Source of the DNA: Rhodoblastus acidophilus
GTDB taxonomy: Bacteria; Pseudomonadota; Alphaproteobacteria; Rhizobiales; Beijerinckiaceae
Direction of reading: 5' to 3'
Assembly (NCBI RefSeq): GCF_025961575.1
Contig: NZ_JAOQNX010000040.1
Span: 1 to 41,472 of the forward strand
Length of the DNA: 41,472 nucleotides
Below the pieces are notes generated by a model that was not told the origin of the DNA, searched no databases, and saw nothing but the letters and a program-made list of their open reading frames with translations. This document shows positions 27,944 through 35,889 of the stretch, in pieces. The position numbers and the translations under genes are program-made. Positions within the stretch are counted from its first letter, which is position 1; each line of letters begins with the position of its first letter.

Positions 27944-28146
27944 GCAGGCGACCAAGCGCCGCGTTGGGCCGCAGCGGGGCGTCGCGAAAAAACAACGTTC
28001 GCTCAGCGGAATTGCACGGCTCCCGGCCGCCGCGGGAGGGACGTTCGCCCCCGTAAAGTATTGAAATGCAGAAACATCCTGTGCCGCCAGCGTCGCTGCG
28101 GCCTTCGCTTGCCGTGCGACAAGTGGTCGCTTTTGGCAATGGGGTC

Positions 28147-28175
28147 TTGACGAAATCCGGCAGCGGAAACATAAG
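28147..28175 (+). promoter_or_regulatory. Candidate promoter of the MFS-FAH-IclR operon
   Basis: TTGACG (28147-28152), 17-bp spacer, CATAAG (28170-28175), followed about 14 bp later by operator site 2. It would give a leader of about 270 nt before the MFS start. Confidence 0.5.
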
Positions 28176-28188
28176 GCCAGCGTCGATG

Positions 28189-28212
28189 CGAAATAAGTTT
28201 CGCAATACGAAA
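28189..28212 (+). promoter_or_regulatory. Tripartite IclR-type operator, site 2 (MFS operon)
   Basis: CGAAA-TAAG-TTTCG-CAATA-CGAAA, 24 bp. Overlaps a perfect 7-bp hairpin tgcgaaa/tttcgca (28187-28204). It begins 42 bp after the first base of TTGACG, the same spacing as site 1. Confidence 0.65.
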
Positions 28213-28408
28213 AACGGGAACGAAACAATGCCGGGACAATTCAGAACGCGACTGCGACGACGACGCTGAGCCAAGACGATCCTCACGAAATCGAGCGCCG
28301 ATTGACGCCCGCCGCTCAGAACGCAGTCGCCCTTTTCCAAGCCCAATTCCCGAGAACCCTTAACCCATAAGCCCAAGGGGAGGGGTGTGCGCGGGCGACG
28401 GCCTTTCA

Positions 28409-28426
28409 CGCGACGCAAGCGTCGCG
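28409..28426. promoter_or_regulatory. Perfect hairpin just before the MFS gene
   Basis: cgcgacgc-aa-gcgtcgcg, 8-bp arms, ending 14 bp before the AAGGAG Shine-Dalgarno. Could modulate translation or be an operator; not assignable further. Confidence 0.35.
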
Positions 28427-28454
28427 CGCTGATCTCGACTCCAAGGAGAGTGAA

Positions 28455-29870
28455 ATGAGCTTGTCACTTGCAGAATACCCCGCAGCCGCGGAGGCTGCGC
28501 CAACTGCGCCAATCTCCGTCTTGGACGGACGCATGCTGATCGCGCGGCTCGAGCGGTTGCCGATCACCCGACCCGTGTTCTGGGCGCGTGGCGTCGTGGG
28601 CATGGCTACGTTTTTCGACGGCTACACAACCCTGGCGATCGCCTACGCCATGCCGGTTCTCGCGAAGACCTGGGGTTTGACCCCGACATCCACGGCGGCG
28701 ATCATCTCGGCTGGCTATGTTGGCCAATTGTTTGGCGCGGTGTTCTTCGGTTGGTTGGCTGAGCGGATCGGTCGCCTGCCCGTGTTGATCGCCACCATCG
28801 CGATTTTCGCGGCGATGAGCTGCGCCTGCATCTTCGCCTGGGACGCGCAGTCCCTGATCATCTTCCGCTTTCTGCAAGGCATCGGGACGGGCGGCGAAGT
28901 GCCGGTGGCCAGCGCCTATGTCAGCGAATTGAGCGGAGCCAAGAAGCGCGGGCGCTTCTTCCTTCTCTATGAGTTGCTTTTCCTCGTCGGCCTCGTCTTC
29001 GCTGGAATGATCGGCTACGCGCTGGTTCCGACGGTCGGCTGGAAGGCGATGTTCGTCGTCGGCGTCGTTCCGGTCGCACTGATCGCGCCCCTGACCTTCT
29101 TCCTGTTCGAGAGCCCGCGCTGGCTGATCGGGCGCGGCCGCCTGGCGGCGGCCGACAAGGTGATCTCGCGCTTCGAAAACAGCGCGCGCCGCGCCGGCGC
29201 GAGCCTTGAGGAGCCGCGTCCCGCTGAAATCACCGTCAAGGTCGACGCGCCCGCTGGCGCCTGGCGCGAGATTTTCGGCTCGTTCTACGGTCCGCGCACC
29301 TATCTGCTGTGGGTGTTGTGGTTCGGCGCTTATCTCGTCAACAACGGCCTGGTCACCTGGTTGCCGACGCTCTATCGCACCAAATTCGACATGCCTGTCG
29401 ACCAGGAGATCGCCTACGGCTTCATCATGACCGGCTGCGCCGCCGTGGCTTCGCTCGTCTGCGCGCTGACCATCGACCGGGTGGGACGCAAGCGCTGGTA
29501 CGCCGCCGCGCTGCTGGTGGCCGCCATTCCGCTCGCCGCCCTGGCTGTCTTGGGGGCGACTTCGGCGAAAATGGTGTTTGTCCTCGCGACCCTGTCCTAT
29601 TCCGCAATCCAGACCGTCACCTTCTCGCTCTACCTCTATTCCGGTGAGCTTTATCCGACCCGCCTGCGCTCGGTCGGCGCGGGACTTGGAAGCGCCTGGC
29701 TTCGCCTCGGCTCCTTCGCCGGTCCCTGGGTGATCGGGTTCGCGGTGGCGAGCGGCGGCATCGCTCCGGTCTTCGCCGTCTTTTCCGGCATAGCCGTGGC
29801 CACCGGACTGGTCTGCGTGCGCTGGGCGCCCGAAACGACCGGCCGCGTGCTCGAAGAACTGTCTCCCTGA
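28455..29870 (+). CDS. MFS transporter (sugar/organic-acid symporter type)
   Basis: 471 aa with 12 predicted TM helices. Family marks: FFDGYTTLAIAYAMPVLAKT in TM1 (the FDGYD-like aromatic-acid/metabolite symporter motif), GWLAERIGRLPVLI (loop 2-3), RFLQGIGTGGEVPVASAYVSE, FLFESPRWLIGRGR and TIDRVGRKR. This places it among metabolite:H+ symporters of the AAHS/SP groups; the substrate is probably a carboxylate or sugar acid. AAGGAGAG lies before ATG 28455. It is first in an operon with a FAH-family enzyme and an IclR::SMP-30 regulator, which suggests uptake of the compound that the other two handle. Confidence 0.9.
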   Translation: MSLSLAEYPAAAEAAPTAPISVLDGRMLIARLERLPITRPVFWARGVVGMATFFDGYTTLAIAYAMPVLAKTWGLTPTSTAAIISAGYVGQLFGAVFFGWLAERIGRLPVLIATIAIFAAMSCACIFAWDAQSLIIFRFLQGIGTGGEVPVASAYVSELSGAKKRGRFFLLYELLFLVGLVFAGMIGYALVPTVGWKAMFVVGVVPVALIAPLTFFLFESPRWLIGRGRLAAADKVISRFENSARRAGASLEEPRPAEITVKVDAPAGAWREIFGSFYGPRTYLLWVLWFGAYLVNNGLVTWLPTLYRTKFDMPVDQEIAYGFIMTGCAAVASLVCALTIDRVGRKRWYAAALLVAAIPLAALAVLGATSAKMVFVLATLSYSAIQTVTFSLYLYSGELYPTRLRSVGAGLGSAWLRLGSFAGPWVIGFAVASGGIAPVFAVFSGIAVATGLVCVRWAPETTGRVLEELSP

Positions 29871-29936
29871 CAAAGCCTGGGCGCGAGGCCTGACCTCGCG
29901 CCCTGACCTTTCCAACCGCCGTGAACGGAGGATGCA

Positions 29937-30800
29937 ATGAAATTCGTGAGCTTCCTGCGCCCGGATGGGACCGCGAGCCATGGTCTGGTCGAATCCGGCC
30001 GCATCCGCGATCTCGGCGCCGTCGATCCCGAGAGCCCGGACCTGCGCGCGCTTCTCGCGCATGGCGATGTCGGGCGCCTGGCCAAGTTGAGCGAAGCGGC
30101 GCCGGCTTTCGATCTCGCCGCCGTCGCCCTGTTGCCGGTTATCCCCAATCCCGGCAAGATCGTCTGCGTCGCGCTCAACTATCGCGGCCCCGGCGCGCCG
30201 CCGCCGCCCGAATATCCGGCGCTTTTTCTGCGCGCGGCTTCGTCGCAGACGGCCCATCTCGCGCCGCTGGTGAAACCACGCCTCTCCGACAAACTGGATT
30301 TCGAAGGCGAACTCGTGGTCGTCATCGGGCGCGGCGGTCGCCATATTTCCGAACAGCAAGCGCTCGGCCATGTCGCCGGCTATTCCTGCTACAATGACGC
30401 CTCCGTCCGTGACTGGCAGCGCCATTCGCACCAGTGGACGCCCGGAAAGAATTTCGATGCGACCGGCGCCTTTGGCCCCTGGCTGGTCACGCCGAATGAA
30501 ATGCCTCCCTTCCAGCACGCTTTTTTGCGCACGCGCCTGAACGGCGTCGAGATGCAGAAGGCGCCTCTGTCGTCGATGATCTTCAGCGTCGCCTGGCTGA
30601 TTTCTTACGTCTCGCGCTTCGCCACGCTCGAACCCGGCGACGTCATCGTCACCGGCACGCCGGAGGGCGTCGGCGACAAGCGTCAGCCGCCCGTCTATCT
30701 CCGCGACGGCGATGTGGTGGAGGTCGAAATCGACGGAATCGGCCGGTTGGAGAACCGCGTCGCAGCCGAACATGAGACGGAGGATTCCGGCCGTGCGTGA
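29937..30800 (+). CDS. Fumarylacetoacetate hydrolase-family protein
   Basis: 287 aa. N-terminal MKFVSFLRPDGTASHGLVES domain, then the FAH catalytic fold: PGKIVCVALNYRG, metal ligands in KLDFEGELVVVIGR (two Glu) and CYNDASVRDWQ (Asp), MPPF, DVIVTGTPEGVG and VEVEIDGIGRLENRV. Members hydrolyse, hydrate or decarboxylate 2-oxo acids and diketo-deoxy sugar acids in aromatic and sugar-acid breakdown. The precise substrate cannot be read. RBS GGAGGATGCA before ATG 29937. Its stop overlaps the GTG start of the regulator gene by 8 bp. Confidence 0.88.
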   Translation: MKFVSFLRPDGTASHGLVESGRIRDLGAVDPESPDLRALLAHGDVGRLAKLSEAAPAFDLAAVALLPVIPNPGKIVCVALNYRGPGAPPPPEYPALFLRAASSQTAHLAPLVKPRLSDKLDFEGELVVVIGRGGRHISEQQALGHVAGYSCYNDASVRDWQRHSHQWTPGKNFDATGAFGPWLVTPNEMPPFQHAFLRTRLNGVEMQKAPLSSMIFSVAWLISYVSRFATLEPGDVIVTGTPEGVGDKRQPPVYLRDGDVVEVEIDGIGRLENRVAAEHETEDSGRA

Positions 30801-32379
30801 GGAGGGCAAGTCCGGCGTCCAGGGCGCCAACCTGATCGCCAAGGCCTGCGACATTCTCGATCTCGTCGGCGAGGCGGCGGGGAGCGTCGCCATCCACGAT
30901 CTCGTGGAACGCACGGGTCTGCCGAAATCGACCGTCTATCGCATCGTCGCGGCGCTCGGCGCGCGCGGCCTGCTGCGCAACAACCAGCGCGGGCAAACCA
31001 TCGCGCTCGGCTTCCATTTTCTCGATCTCGCTCACAACGTCTGGACGATCCCCGACCTCGTCGGCGTCGCGTCGCTCGAACTGCGGCGCCTGCGCGACAT
31101 GACCGGCGAGACCGCCTATCTCGCGGCGCTGTCCGGCAGTTCCGCGGTGACGCTCGCGCGCTATGTCGGGGCGCATGAGAACAGTTCGATGTCGGCGCTC
31201 GGCAGCGTCAAGCCGCTGCATTGCACCAGCCAGGGCAAGGCGATTGTCGCGCATTTGCCGGCGCGCGAGGCGGATCATCTCGTCGCCGGGTTGCATTTCG
31301 ACATCCTGACTCCGCGCACCCTCAGGACGCGCGATCTGTTCAAGACGGAGCTGGAGCAGGTGCGCGCGCGCGGATTCGCCATCGACGATCAGGAAATCTT
31401 TCCGGGCGTGCGCTGCGTCGGCGCGCCCGTGTTCGACCGCGAGGGGGCGTGCGTCGGAGCCATCAGCGTGACCGGACCGGCCTATCGCATGACGCTCGAA
31501 CGCATTGACCAACTCGGCCCCGAACTCGTCGACGCCGCGGCGCGGATTCGCGCCAATCTCGCGCCCGCCCCAGCCAAGGCCGAGGCCGGCCCGGATATTC
31601 GCGCGCTGGGTCAACCGTCGTTCCACGGCGCCATGCCGTTCTGGTCGCGGGGCGAAGGCCGCCTGTATTGGGCGGATCGCCTGGCGCCCGCCGTCTACAC
31701 GCTGCGCAATGGCGAGGAGACGCAATTGCTGGCGCGGACGCCCGAGCCGATCGAGGCGCTGCTTCCGGCGCCCGAAGGCGGCGTCGATGTGCTCTGCGAC
31801 GGCGGCTGGCGGCGGTTGCTGGCCTGTGGGACCCAGATCGAGCTCGTCGCGCCTCCGCCCATAGGACTCGTCGCCGCCTGCATGGACAGGGCGGGCGAGC
31901 GATGGGCGGCGATCCGGGATCAGGGCCGCACGCAGGTCGGCCGTCTCGACGCCGGCGGCTTCCACGGCGAATGGACCGTCAACGCCGAGATCACCGCGCT
32001 TGCGGGCGGCCGGGATGGACTGGTCTATGGCGCGGATGGCGCGCGCGGCGTCGTTTACGAATTCCGCCAGCAAAGGGCGGCGCCGCATGTCCTCGCCCGA
32101 TTGCCGCGCGGCGCCGGCGAGCCCCGCGCCCTGGCCGTCGATCCCGATGGCGGGATCTGGGTCGGCCTGTGGGAAGGCTGGAGCGTCGCCAGGCTCGATG
32201 AGAGCGGCGAGATCGAACGCATTCTCGCGCTGCCGGCGCCGCGTCCCTCCGGCCTCGCCTTCGGCGGAGACAAAGGCGAACGACTCTTCGTGACGACGGC
32301 GCGCCTGGGACTCGCCCACGACATTCTCGCCAATGCGCCGGCCTCGGGCCGCCTTCACGTGTTCGACGCCTGGCGCTAG
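30793..32379 (+). CDS. IclR-family regulator fused to an SMP-30/gluconolactonase-like domain
   Basis: 528 aa. Residues 12-70 are the IclR winged helix (VAIHDLVERTGLPKSTVYRI). Residues 80-255 are the IclR effector domain (TGETAYLAALSGSSAVTLAR; PLHCTSQGKAIVAHLPARE; GVRCVGAPVFDREGACVGAI). Residues 270-528 form a beta-propeller like SMP-30/regucalcin: RLYWADRLAPAVYTLRNGE, AVDPDGGIWVGLWEGWSVAR, PSGLAFGGDKGERLFVTTAR. The usual divalent-metal ligands are missing (GAMPFW instead of GEGPxW; EPRAL instead of PDGL; no NGL), so lactonase activity is unlikely. It probably senses a lactone or sugar-acid metabolite. Start is GTG 30793 with GGAGG upstream; an ATG further up lies inside the FAH gene. Likely controls its own operon and maeB through the CGAAA/TTTCG sites. 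Confidence 0.9.
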   Translation: MREEGKSGVQGANLIAKACDILDLVGEAAGSVAIHDLVERTGLPKSTVYRIVAALGARGLLRNNQRGQTIALGFHFLDLAHNVWTIPDLVGVASLELRRLRDMTGETAYLAALSGSSAVTLARYVGAHENSSMSALGSVKPLHCTSQGKAIVAHLPAREADHLVAGLHFDILTPRTLRTRDLFKTELEQVRARGFAIDDQEIFPGVRCVGAPVFDREGACVGAISVTGPAYRMTLERIDQLGPELVDAAARIRANLAPAPAKAEAGPDIRALGQPSFHGAMPFWSRGEGRLYWADRLAPAVYTLRNGEETQLLARTPEPIEALLPAPEGGVDVLCDGGWRRLLACGTQIELVAPPPIGLVAACMDRAGERWAAIRDQGRTQVGRLDAGGFHGEWTVNAEITALAGGRDGLVYGADGARGVVYEFRQQRAAPHVLARLPRGAGEPRALAVDPDGGIWVGLWEGWSVARLDESGEIERILALPAPRPSGLAFGGDKGERLFVTTARLGLAHDILANAPASGRLHVFDAWR

Positions 32380-32460
32380 CTCTCGTTGGCGCCCCAGGGA
32401 AGGCAAATCCTACGATATGGGATCATAAGGCAGTAACCAGGGACTAAAGTCTAATAAAGC

Positions 32461-32553
32461 GTATGGCGATCATTGACGATGCGAGGTGTCTGTAAGATGA
32501 TCGAAATCACAAAACGAGGACAATAGGCAGGAATAAAAGCGTAAGACGATCAT
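32461..32553 (+). promoter_or_regulatory. Three direct repeats upstream of pflB
   Basis: gtatggcgatcat (32461-32473), gtaagatgatcga (32492-32504) and gtaagacgatcat (32541-32553) share the core GTAnGnYGATC in one orientation. The outer two also share an aataaa(a)gc prefix. They look like activator or repressor half-sites near a TTGACG at 32473-32478. The protein that would bind is unknown. Confidence 0.45.
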
Positions 32554-32640
32554 GTTGCTGAAAAGCATTTTGCTTATTCAGTAAAAAAGAAGTCTTCGCT
32601 CCACCTGCTCGAGACGTTCGATCTTCCGGATCGAGCGAAC

Positions 32641-32718
32641 GGTCCCGGCTGGCCGGAGACGCTCCGGCGGCCAGGTCCTTGGGGCGGCCGCCAATGCCCG
32701 CGCGGCCGTCCCGGGACC
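32641..32718 (+). promoter_or_regulatory. Structured GC-rich leader of pflB
   Basis: ggtcccgg (32641-32648) pairs with ccgggacc (32711-32718), enclosing a 10-bp stem ctggccggag/ctccgg..ccag (32649-32658 with 32662-32674, 3-nt bulge) and a second GC palindrome ggcggccgcc. A cis-acting RNA is possible; no known riboswitch was recognised. Confidence 0.35.
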
Positions 32719-32748
32719 TTCGCGCTTCGGTCTTGAAGGAGAGCAGCT

Positions 32749-34515
32749 ATGACAATCAACCCCAAGATTTCCCTCGACGATCCCTGGGCGGGCTTCGCCG
32801 GGGATGACTGGCGCGCCTGCGTCGACGTGCGCGGGTTCATCCAGGCCAATTACCAGCCCTACCTCAAGAACGGAGCTTTCCTCGTCGGTCCGACCGCGCG
32901 CACCAAGGCGGTTTGGGACCAGTTGTCCGTCCTGCTGAAGCTGGAGCGCGAGAAGGGCGTGCTGGATGTGTCCGCCGACCGCGCCTCCTCCATCCTCGCG
33001 CATGGTCCCGGCTACATCGACCGCGACAAGGAGGTGATCGTCGGCCTCCAGACCGACGCGCCGCTGAAGCGCGCCATCATGCCCAATGGCGGATTGCGCA
33101 TGGTCGAAAACGGCCTCGCCGCCTTTGGTTATTCGCTCGACCCTTCCGTGAAGGAAATCTGGACCAAATACCGCAAGAGCCACAACCAGGGCATTTTCGA
33201 CACCTACACGCCCGAAGTCCTCGCCGCCCGCAAGGCGGGCATCGTCACAGGCCTGCCCGACGCCTATGGCCGCGGCCGCATCATCGGCGATTACAGGCGC
33301 GTCGCCCTCTATGGCGTGGACTTCCTGCGCAAGGAGCGCCAAAAGGTCTTTCACGAGCTCGACGGCGTCGATTTCACCGATGATGTGATGCGGCTGCGCG
33401 AAGAACTGTCCGAACAGTTTCGCGCCCTCGATGAACTCCGGGAGATGGCGGCGGGCTACGGCTTCGACATCTCGCGTCCCGCCGCCACCGCGCGCGAGGC
33501 CGTGCAATGGACCTATTTCGGTTATCTCGCCGCGGTGAAGGAGCAGAACGGCGCGGCCATGTCGCTGGGCCGCATCTCCACCTTCCTCGACATTTATTTC
33601 CAGCGCGACCTTGCCGCTGGCCTGATCGACGAGGAGCAGGCGCAGGAGATCGTGGACGATCTCGTGATCAAGCTGCGCATCATCCGCTTCCTCCGCACGC
33701 CGGAATACGACAGTCTGTTCTCCGGCGATCCCACCTGGGTCACGGAATCGATTGGCGGCATGGGTGAGGACGGCCGCACGCTGGTGACCAAGACCAGCTT
33801 CCGGTTCCTGAACACCCTGCACAATCTCGGTCCGGCGCCGGAGCCCAATCTGACCGTGCTCTGGTCCACCGAACTTCCTGAAGGTTTCAAGGATTTCTGC
33901 GCGCAAGTCTCGATCGAGACCTCGGCGATCCAATATGAGAACGACGACGTGATGCGCCCGCACTGGGGCGACGATTACGGCATCGCCTGCTGCGTCTCCG
34001 CCATGCGCATCGGCAAGCAGATGCAGTTCTTCGGCGCGCGCGCCAACCTTGCGAAGGCGCTGCTCTACGCCATCAACGGCGGCGTGGACGAGAAGACGGG
34101 CGCAAAGGTCGCGCCCGGCTTCGAGCCGATCACCTCGGATGTCCTCGCCTGGGACGAGGTGATGGCGAAACTCGACCCGATGATGGACTGGCTCGCCAAG
34201 ACCTATGTCACGGCGTTGAACTGCATCCATTACATGCACGACAAATACGCCTATGAGCGCATCGAGATGGCGCTGCACGACCGCGACATTCTCAGAACCA
34301 TGGCCTGCGGCATCGCTGGTCTTTCGGTGGCGGCCGACAGCCTGTCGGCGATCAAGCACGCCAAGGTGAGCGTGCTGCGCAACGAGGCGGGCCTCGCCGT
34401 CGACTACAGGATCGAGGGCGACTTTCCGGCCTATGGCAACAACGACGACCGCGCCGACGACCTCGCGGTGTGGTTGGCGGAAACCTTCATGAAGAAGGTC
34501 GCGGCGCAGCCCTAA
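32749..34515 (+). CDS. pflB: Pyruvate formate-lyase, N-terminal part, ending at an in-frame TAA
   Basis: 588 aa that follow E. coli PflB from its start to just before the glycyl-radical domain. Key features: [59 protein letters not shown], and the catalytic cysteine pair in [20 protein letters not shown] (Cys414-Cys415; Cys418-419 in E. coli). The frame stops at TAA 34513-34515 after FMKKVAAQP. The next codon in the same frame continues the family sequence ([10 protein letters not shown], cf. E. coli TYRDAIPTQS), so one stop codon separates the two halves with no frameshift. PFL cleaves pyruvate with CoA to acetyl-CoA and formate. Good RBS (AAGGAG) before ATG 32749. Either a nonsense mutation, a sequencing error, or a genuine two-chain enzyme. 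Confidence 0.9.
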   Translation: MTINPKISLDDPWAGFAGDDWRACVDVRGFIQANYQPYLKNGAFLVGPTARTKAVWDQLSVLLKLEREKGVLDVSADRASSILAHGPGYIDRDKEVIVGLQTDAPLKRAIMPNGGLRMVENGLAAFGYSLDPSVKEIWTKYRKSHNQGIFDTYTPEVLAARKAGIVTGLPDAYGRGRIIGDYRRVALYGVDFLRKERQKVFHELDGVDFTDDVMRLREELSEQFRALDELREMAAGYGFDISRPAATAREAVQWTYFGYLAAVKEQNGAAMSLGRISTFLDIYFQRDLAAGLIDEEQAQEIVDDLVIKLRIIRFLRTPEYDSLFSGDPTWVTESIGGMGEDGRTLVTKTSFRFLNTLHNLGPAPEPNLTVLWSTELPEGFKDFCAQVSIETSAIQYENDDVMRPHWGDDYGIACCVSAMRIGKQMQFFGARANLAKALLYAINGGVDEKTGAKVAPGFEPITSDVLAWDEVMAKLDPMMDWLAKTYVTALNCIHYMHDKYAYERIEMALHDRDILRTMACGIAGLSVAADSLSAIKHAKVSVLRNEAGLAVDYRIEGDFPAYGNNDDRADDLAVWLAETFMKKVAAQP

Positions 34516-34530
34516 TTCTACCGCAACGCC

Positions 34531-35004
34531 ATGCCGACCCAGTCGGTGCTGACCATCACCTCCAATGTGGTCTACGGCAAGAAGACCGGCGCCACGCCGG
34601 ACGGACGGCTGGCCGGCAAGCCGTTCGCGCCGGGCGCCAATCCGATGAACGGCCGCGACCGCAAGGGCTTTGTCGCGGCGGGCGCTTCGGTGGCGAAGAT
34701 TCCTTACGCCTGCGCGCTCGACGGGATTTCCTGGACGGCTTCGGCCACGCCCGACGCGCTGGGCCGTCTGCCGACCGAGCGCCAGAAAAACCTCGCCAAT
34801 TGCCTCGACGCCTTCGCCGAGGCCGGCGGCCACCACGTCAATGTCAATGTGTTCCACCGCGAGACCCTGCTGATGGCGATGGAGCATCCGGAAAACTATC
34901 CGCAGCTGACGGTGCGCGTCTCCGGCTATGCCGTGAACTTCGTCAAGCTCACCCGCGAGCAGCAGCTCGATGTGATCTCCCGCACCTTCCACGCTTCGCT
35001 GTGA
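34531..35004 (+). CDS. pflB: Pyruvate formate-lyase, C-terminal glycyl-radical part
   Basis: 157 aa, in the same frame as the upstream piece and starting at the first ATG, 15 nt after its TAA. It contains [40 protein letters not shown] and the radical site RVSGYAVNF, with Gly132 here matching E. coli Gly734. Sequence quality is undiminished: no further stop or frameshift. There is no Shine-Dalgarno before ATG 34531, so it would depend on reinitiation, readthrough or an error in the read. In size and content it resembles GrcA/YfiD, the stand-alone radical domain that repairs cleaved PFL in E. coli (established), which makes a split enzyme thinkable. Confidence 0.85.
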   Translation: MPTQSVLTITSNVVYGKKTGATPDGRLAGKPFAPGANPMNGRDRKGFVAAGASVAKIPYACALDGISWTASATPDALGRLPTERQKNLANCLDAFAEAGGHHVNVNVFHRETLLMAMEHPENYPQLTVRVSGYAVNFVKLTREQQLDVISRTFHASL

Positions 35005-35060
35005 GCGATGCGGCCGCCGCCGCTTGGCGGCGGCCGCAGCCTGACGCTTGAGGGCGCAAC

Positions 35061-35864
35061 ATGTCACACATCGCACTCCGCACGCGGGCGGCGCCGGATT
35101 CGGCGCTGATCGCGAACTGGCCCGACCATGCCGATCCGGTCGGCTACCTTCACTCCGTCGAAACCGGCGCCGCCGCCGACGGGCCGGGCATGCGCTTCAT
35201 CTATTTCGTGGCCGGCTGTCCGCTGCGCTGCCTCTACTGCCACAACCCGGACACGTGGAAATTCGCCTCTGGCCGCGTCGTGACCCTCGATGACGCCATC
35301 GAGGAAATCCGCCCCTACGCGCATTTCCTGCGCAAGGCCGGCGGCGTCACCATTTCCGGCGGAGAACCGCTGACCCAGCGCAATTTCGTCGGTCGTCTGC
35401 TGCTGCGGTTGCGCGACGAGCTGGGTCTGCATACGGCTTTGGATACGCAAGGTTTCCTGGGCCACAAGGTGTCCGACGCCTGGCTCGACGCGGTCGATCT
35501 TGTGTTGCTCGACGTCAAGCACGCGGACCCCGGCGCGTACCGACTGATCACGAGCCGCGCGTTGCAGCCGACGCTCGACTTCGGCGACCGGCTCACGCGT
35601 CTGCGCAAGCCGATGTGGATCCGCTACGTGCTGGTCCCCGGCCTGACCGATGCGCCCGCCGACCTCGAAAAACTGGCGGACACGCTGCTGCCATGGGGCG
35701 AGGCGATCCAGCGCGTCGAGGTCCTCCCTTACCACCGCATGGGCGCGCCGAAATGGCTTGAGCTGGGTCGGTCCTATCCGCTCGGCGAAACACGGCCGCC
35801 GACCGCCGAAAACCTCGCCGCCGCCATCGACCTGCTGCGCCGCCGCGGCCTTCCCGCCTTCTGA
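35061..35864 (+). CDS. pflA: Pyruvate formate-lyase activating enzyme (radical SAM)
   Basis: 267 aa. The radical-SAM motif CPLRCLYC (Cys53, Cys57, Cys60) sits in FVAGCPLRCLYCHNPDTW. GGVTISGGEPLTQ, the ALDTQGF strand and VDLVLLDVKHADP follow as in PflA; RVEVLPYHRMGAPKW is the C-terminal PflA signature. It abstracts H from the PFL glycine using SAM and a 4Fe-4S cluster. About 20 residues longer at the N-terminus than E. coli PflA. ATG 35061 after GAGGGCGCAAC. Lies 56 bp behind the pfl C-terminal piece and 25 bp before ackA. Confidence 0.95.
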   Translation: MSHIALRTRAAPDSALIANWPDHADPVGYLHSVETGAAADGPGMRFIYFVAGCPLRCLYCHNPDTWKFASGRVVTLDDAIEEIRPYAHFLRKAGGVTISGGEPLTQRNFVGRLLLRLRDELGLHTALDTQGFLGHKVSDAWLDAVDLVLLDVKHADPGAYRLITSRALQPTLDFGDRLTRLRKPMWIRYVLVPGLTDAPADLEKLADTLLPWGEAIQRVEVLPYHRMGAPKWLELGRSYPLGETRPPTAENLAAAIDLLRRRGLPAF

Positions 35865-35889
35865 TTTCCTCTCCCCGACAGGGCTCGTC

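Larger units (their letters stand above)
27783..28454. other. Divergent control region between maeB and the MFS operon (672 bp)
   Basis: No credible gene. It carries two oppositely oriented promoter-plus-operator units (27878-27943 and 28147-28212), a GC hairpin near 28020-28042 (ctcccg...cgggag) and the perfect hairpin 28409-28426. The long distance between the two operators (about 300 bp) would allow looping. Confidence 0.55.
32380..32748 (+). other. Upstream control region and leader of the pfl operon (369 bp)
   Basis: No gene. The first 200 bp are AT-richer and contain three direct repeats (32461-32553) and an imperfect palindrome ctgaaaagca/gcttattcag (32558-32581). The last 110 bp are GC-rich and strongly foldable (32641-32718). 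It ends in AAGGAG before the pflB ATG. Confidence 0.5.

Noticed and set aside
28464-30914. Long minus-strand frame across the MFS and FAH genes
   Set aside because: Low-complexity shadow translation; both sense genes have family motifs and Shine-Dalgarno sequences.
34513-34530. Frameshift in pflB
   Set aside because: The sequence after the stop stays in the same frame; it is a stop codon, not an indel.
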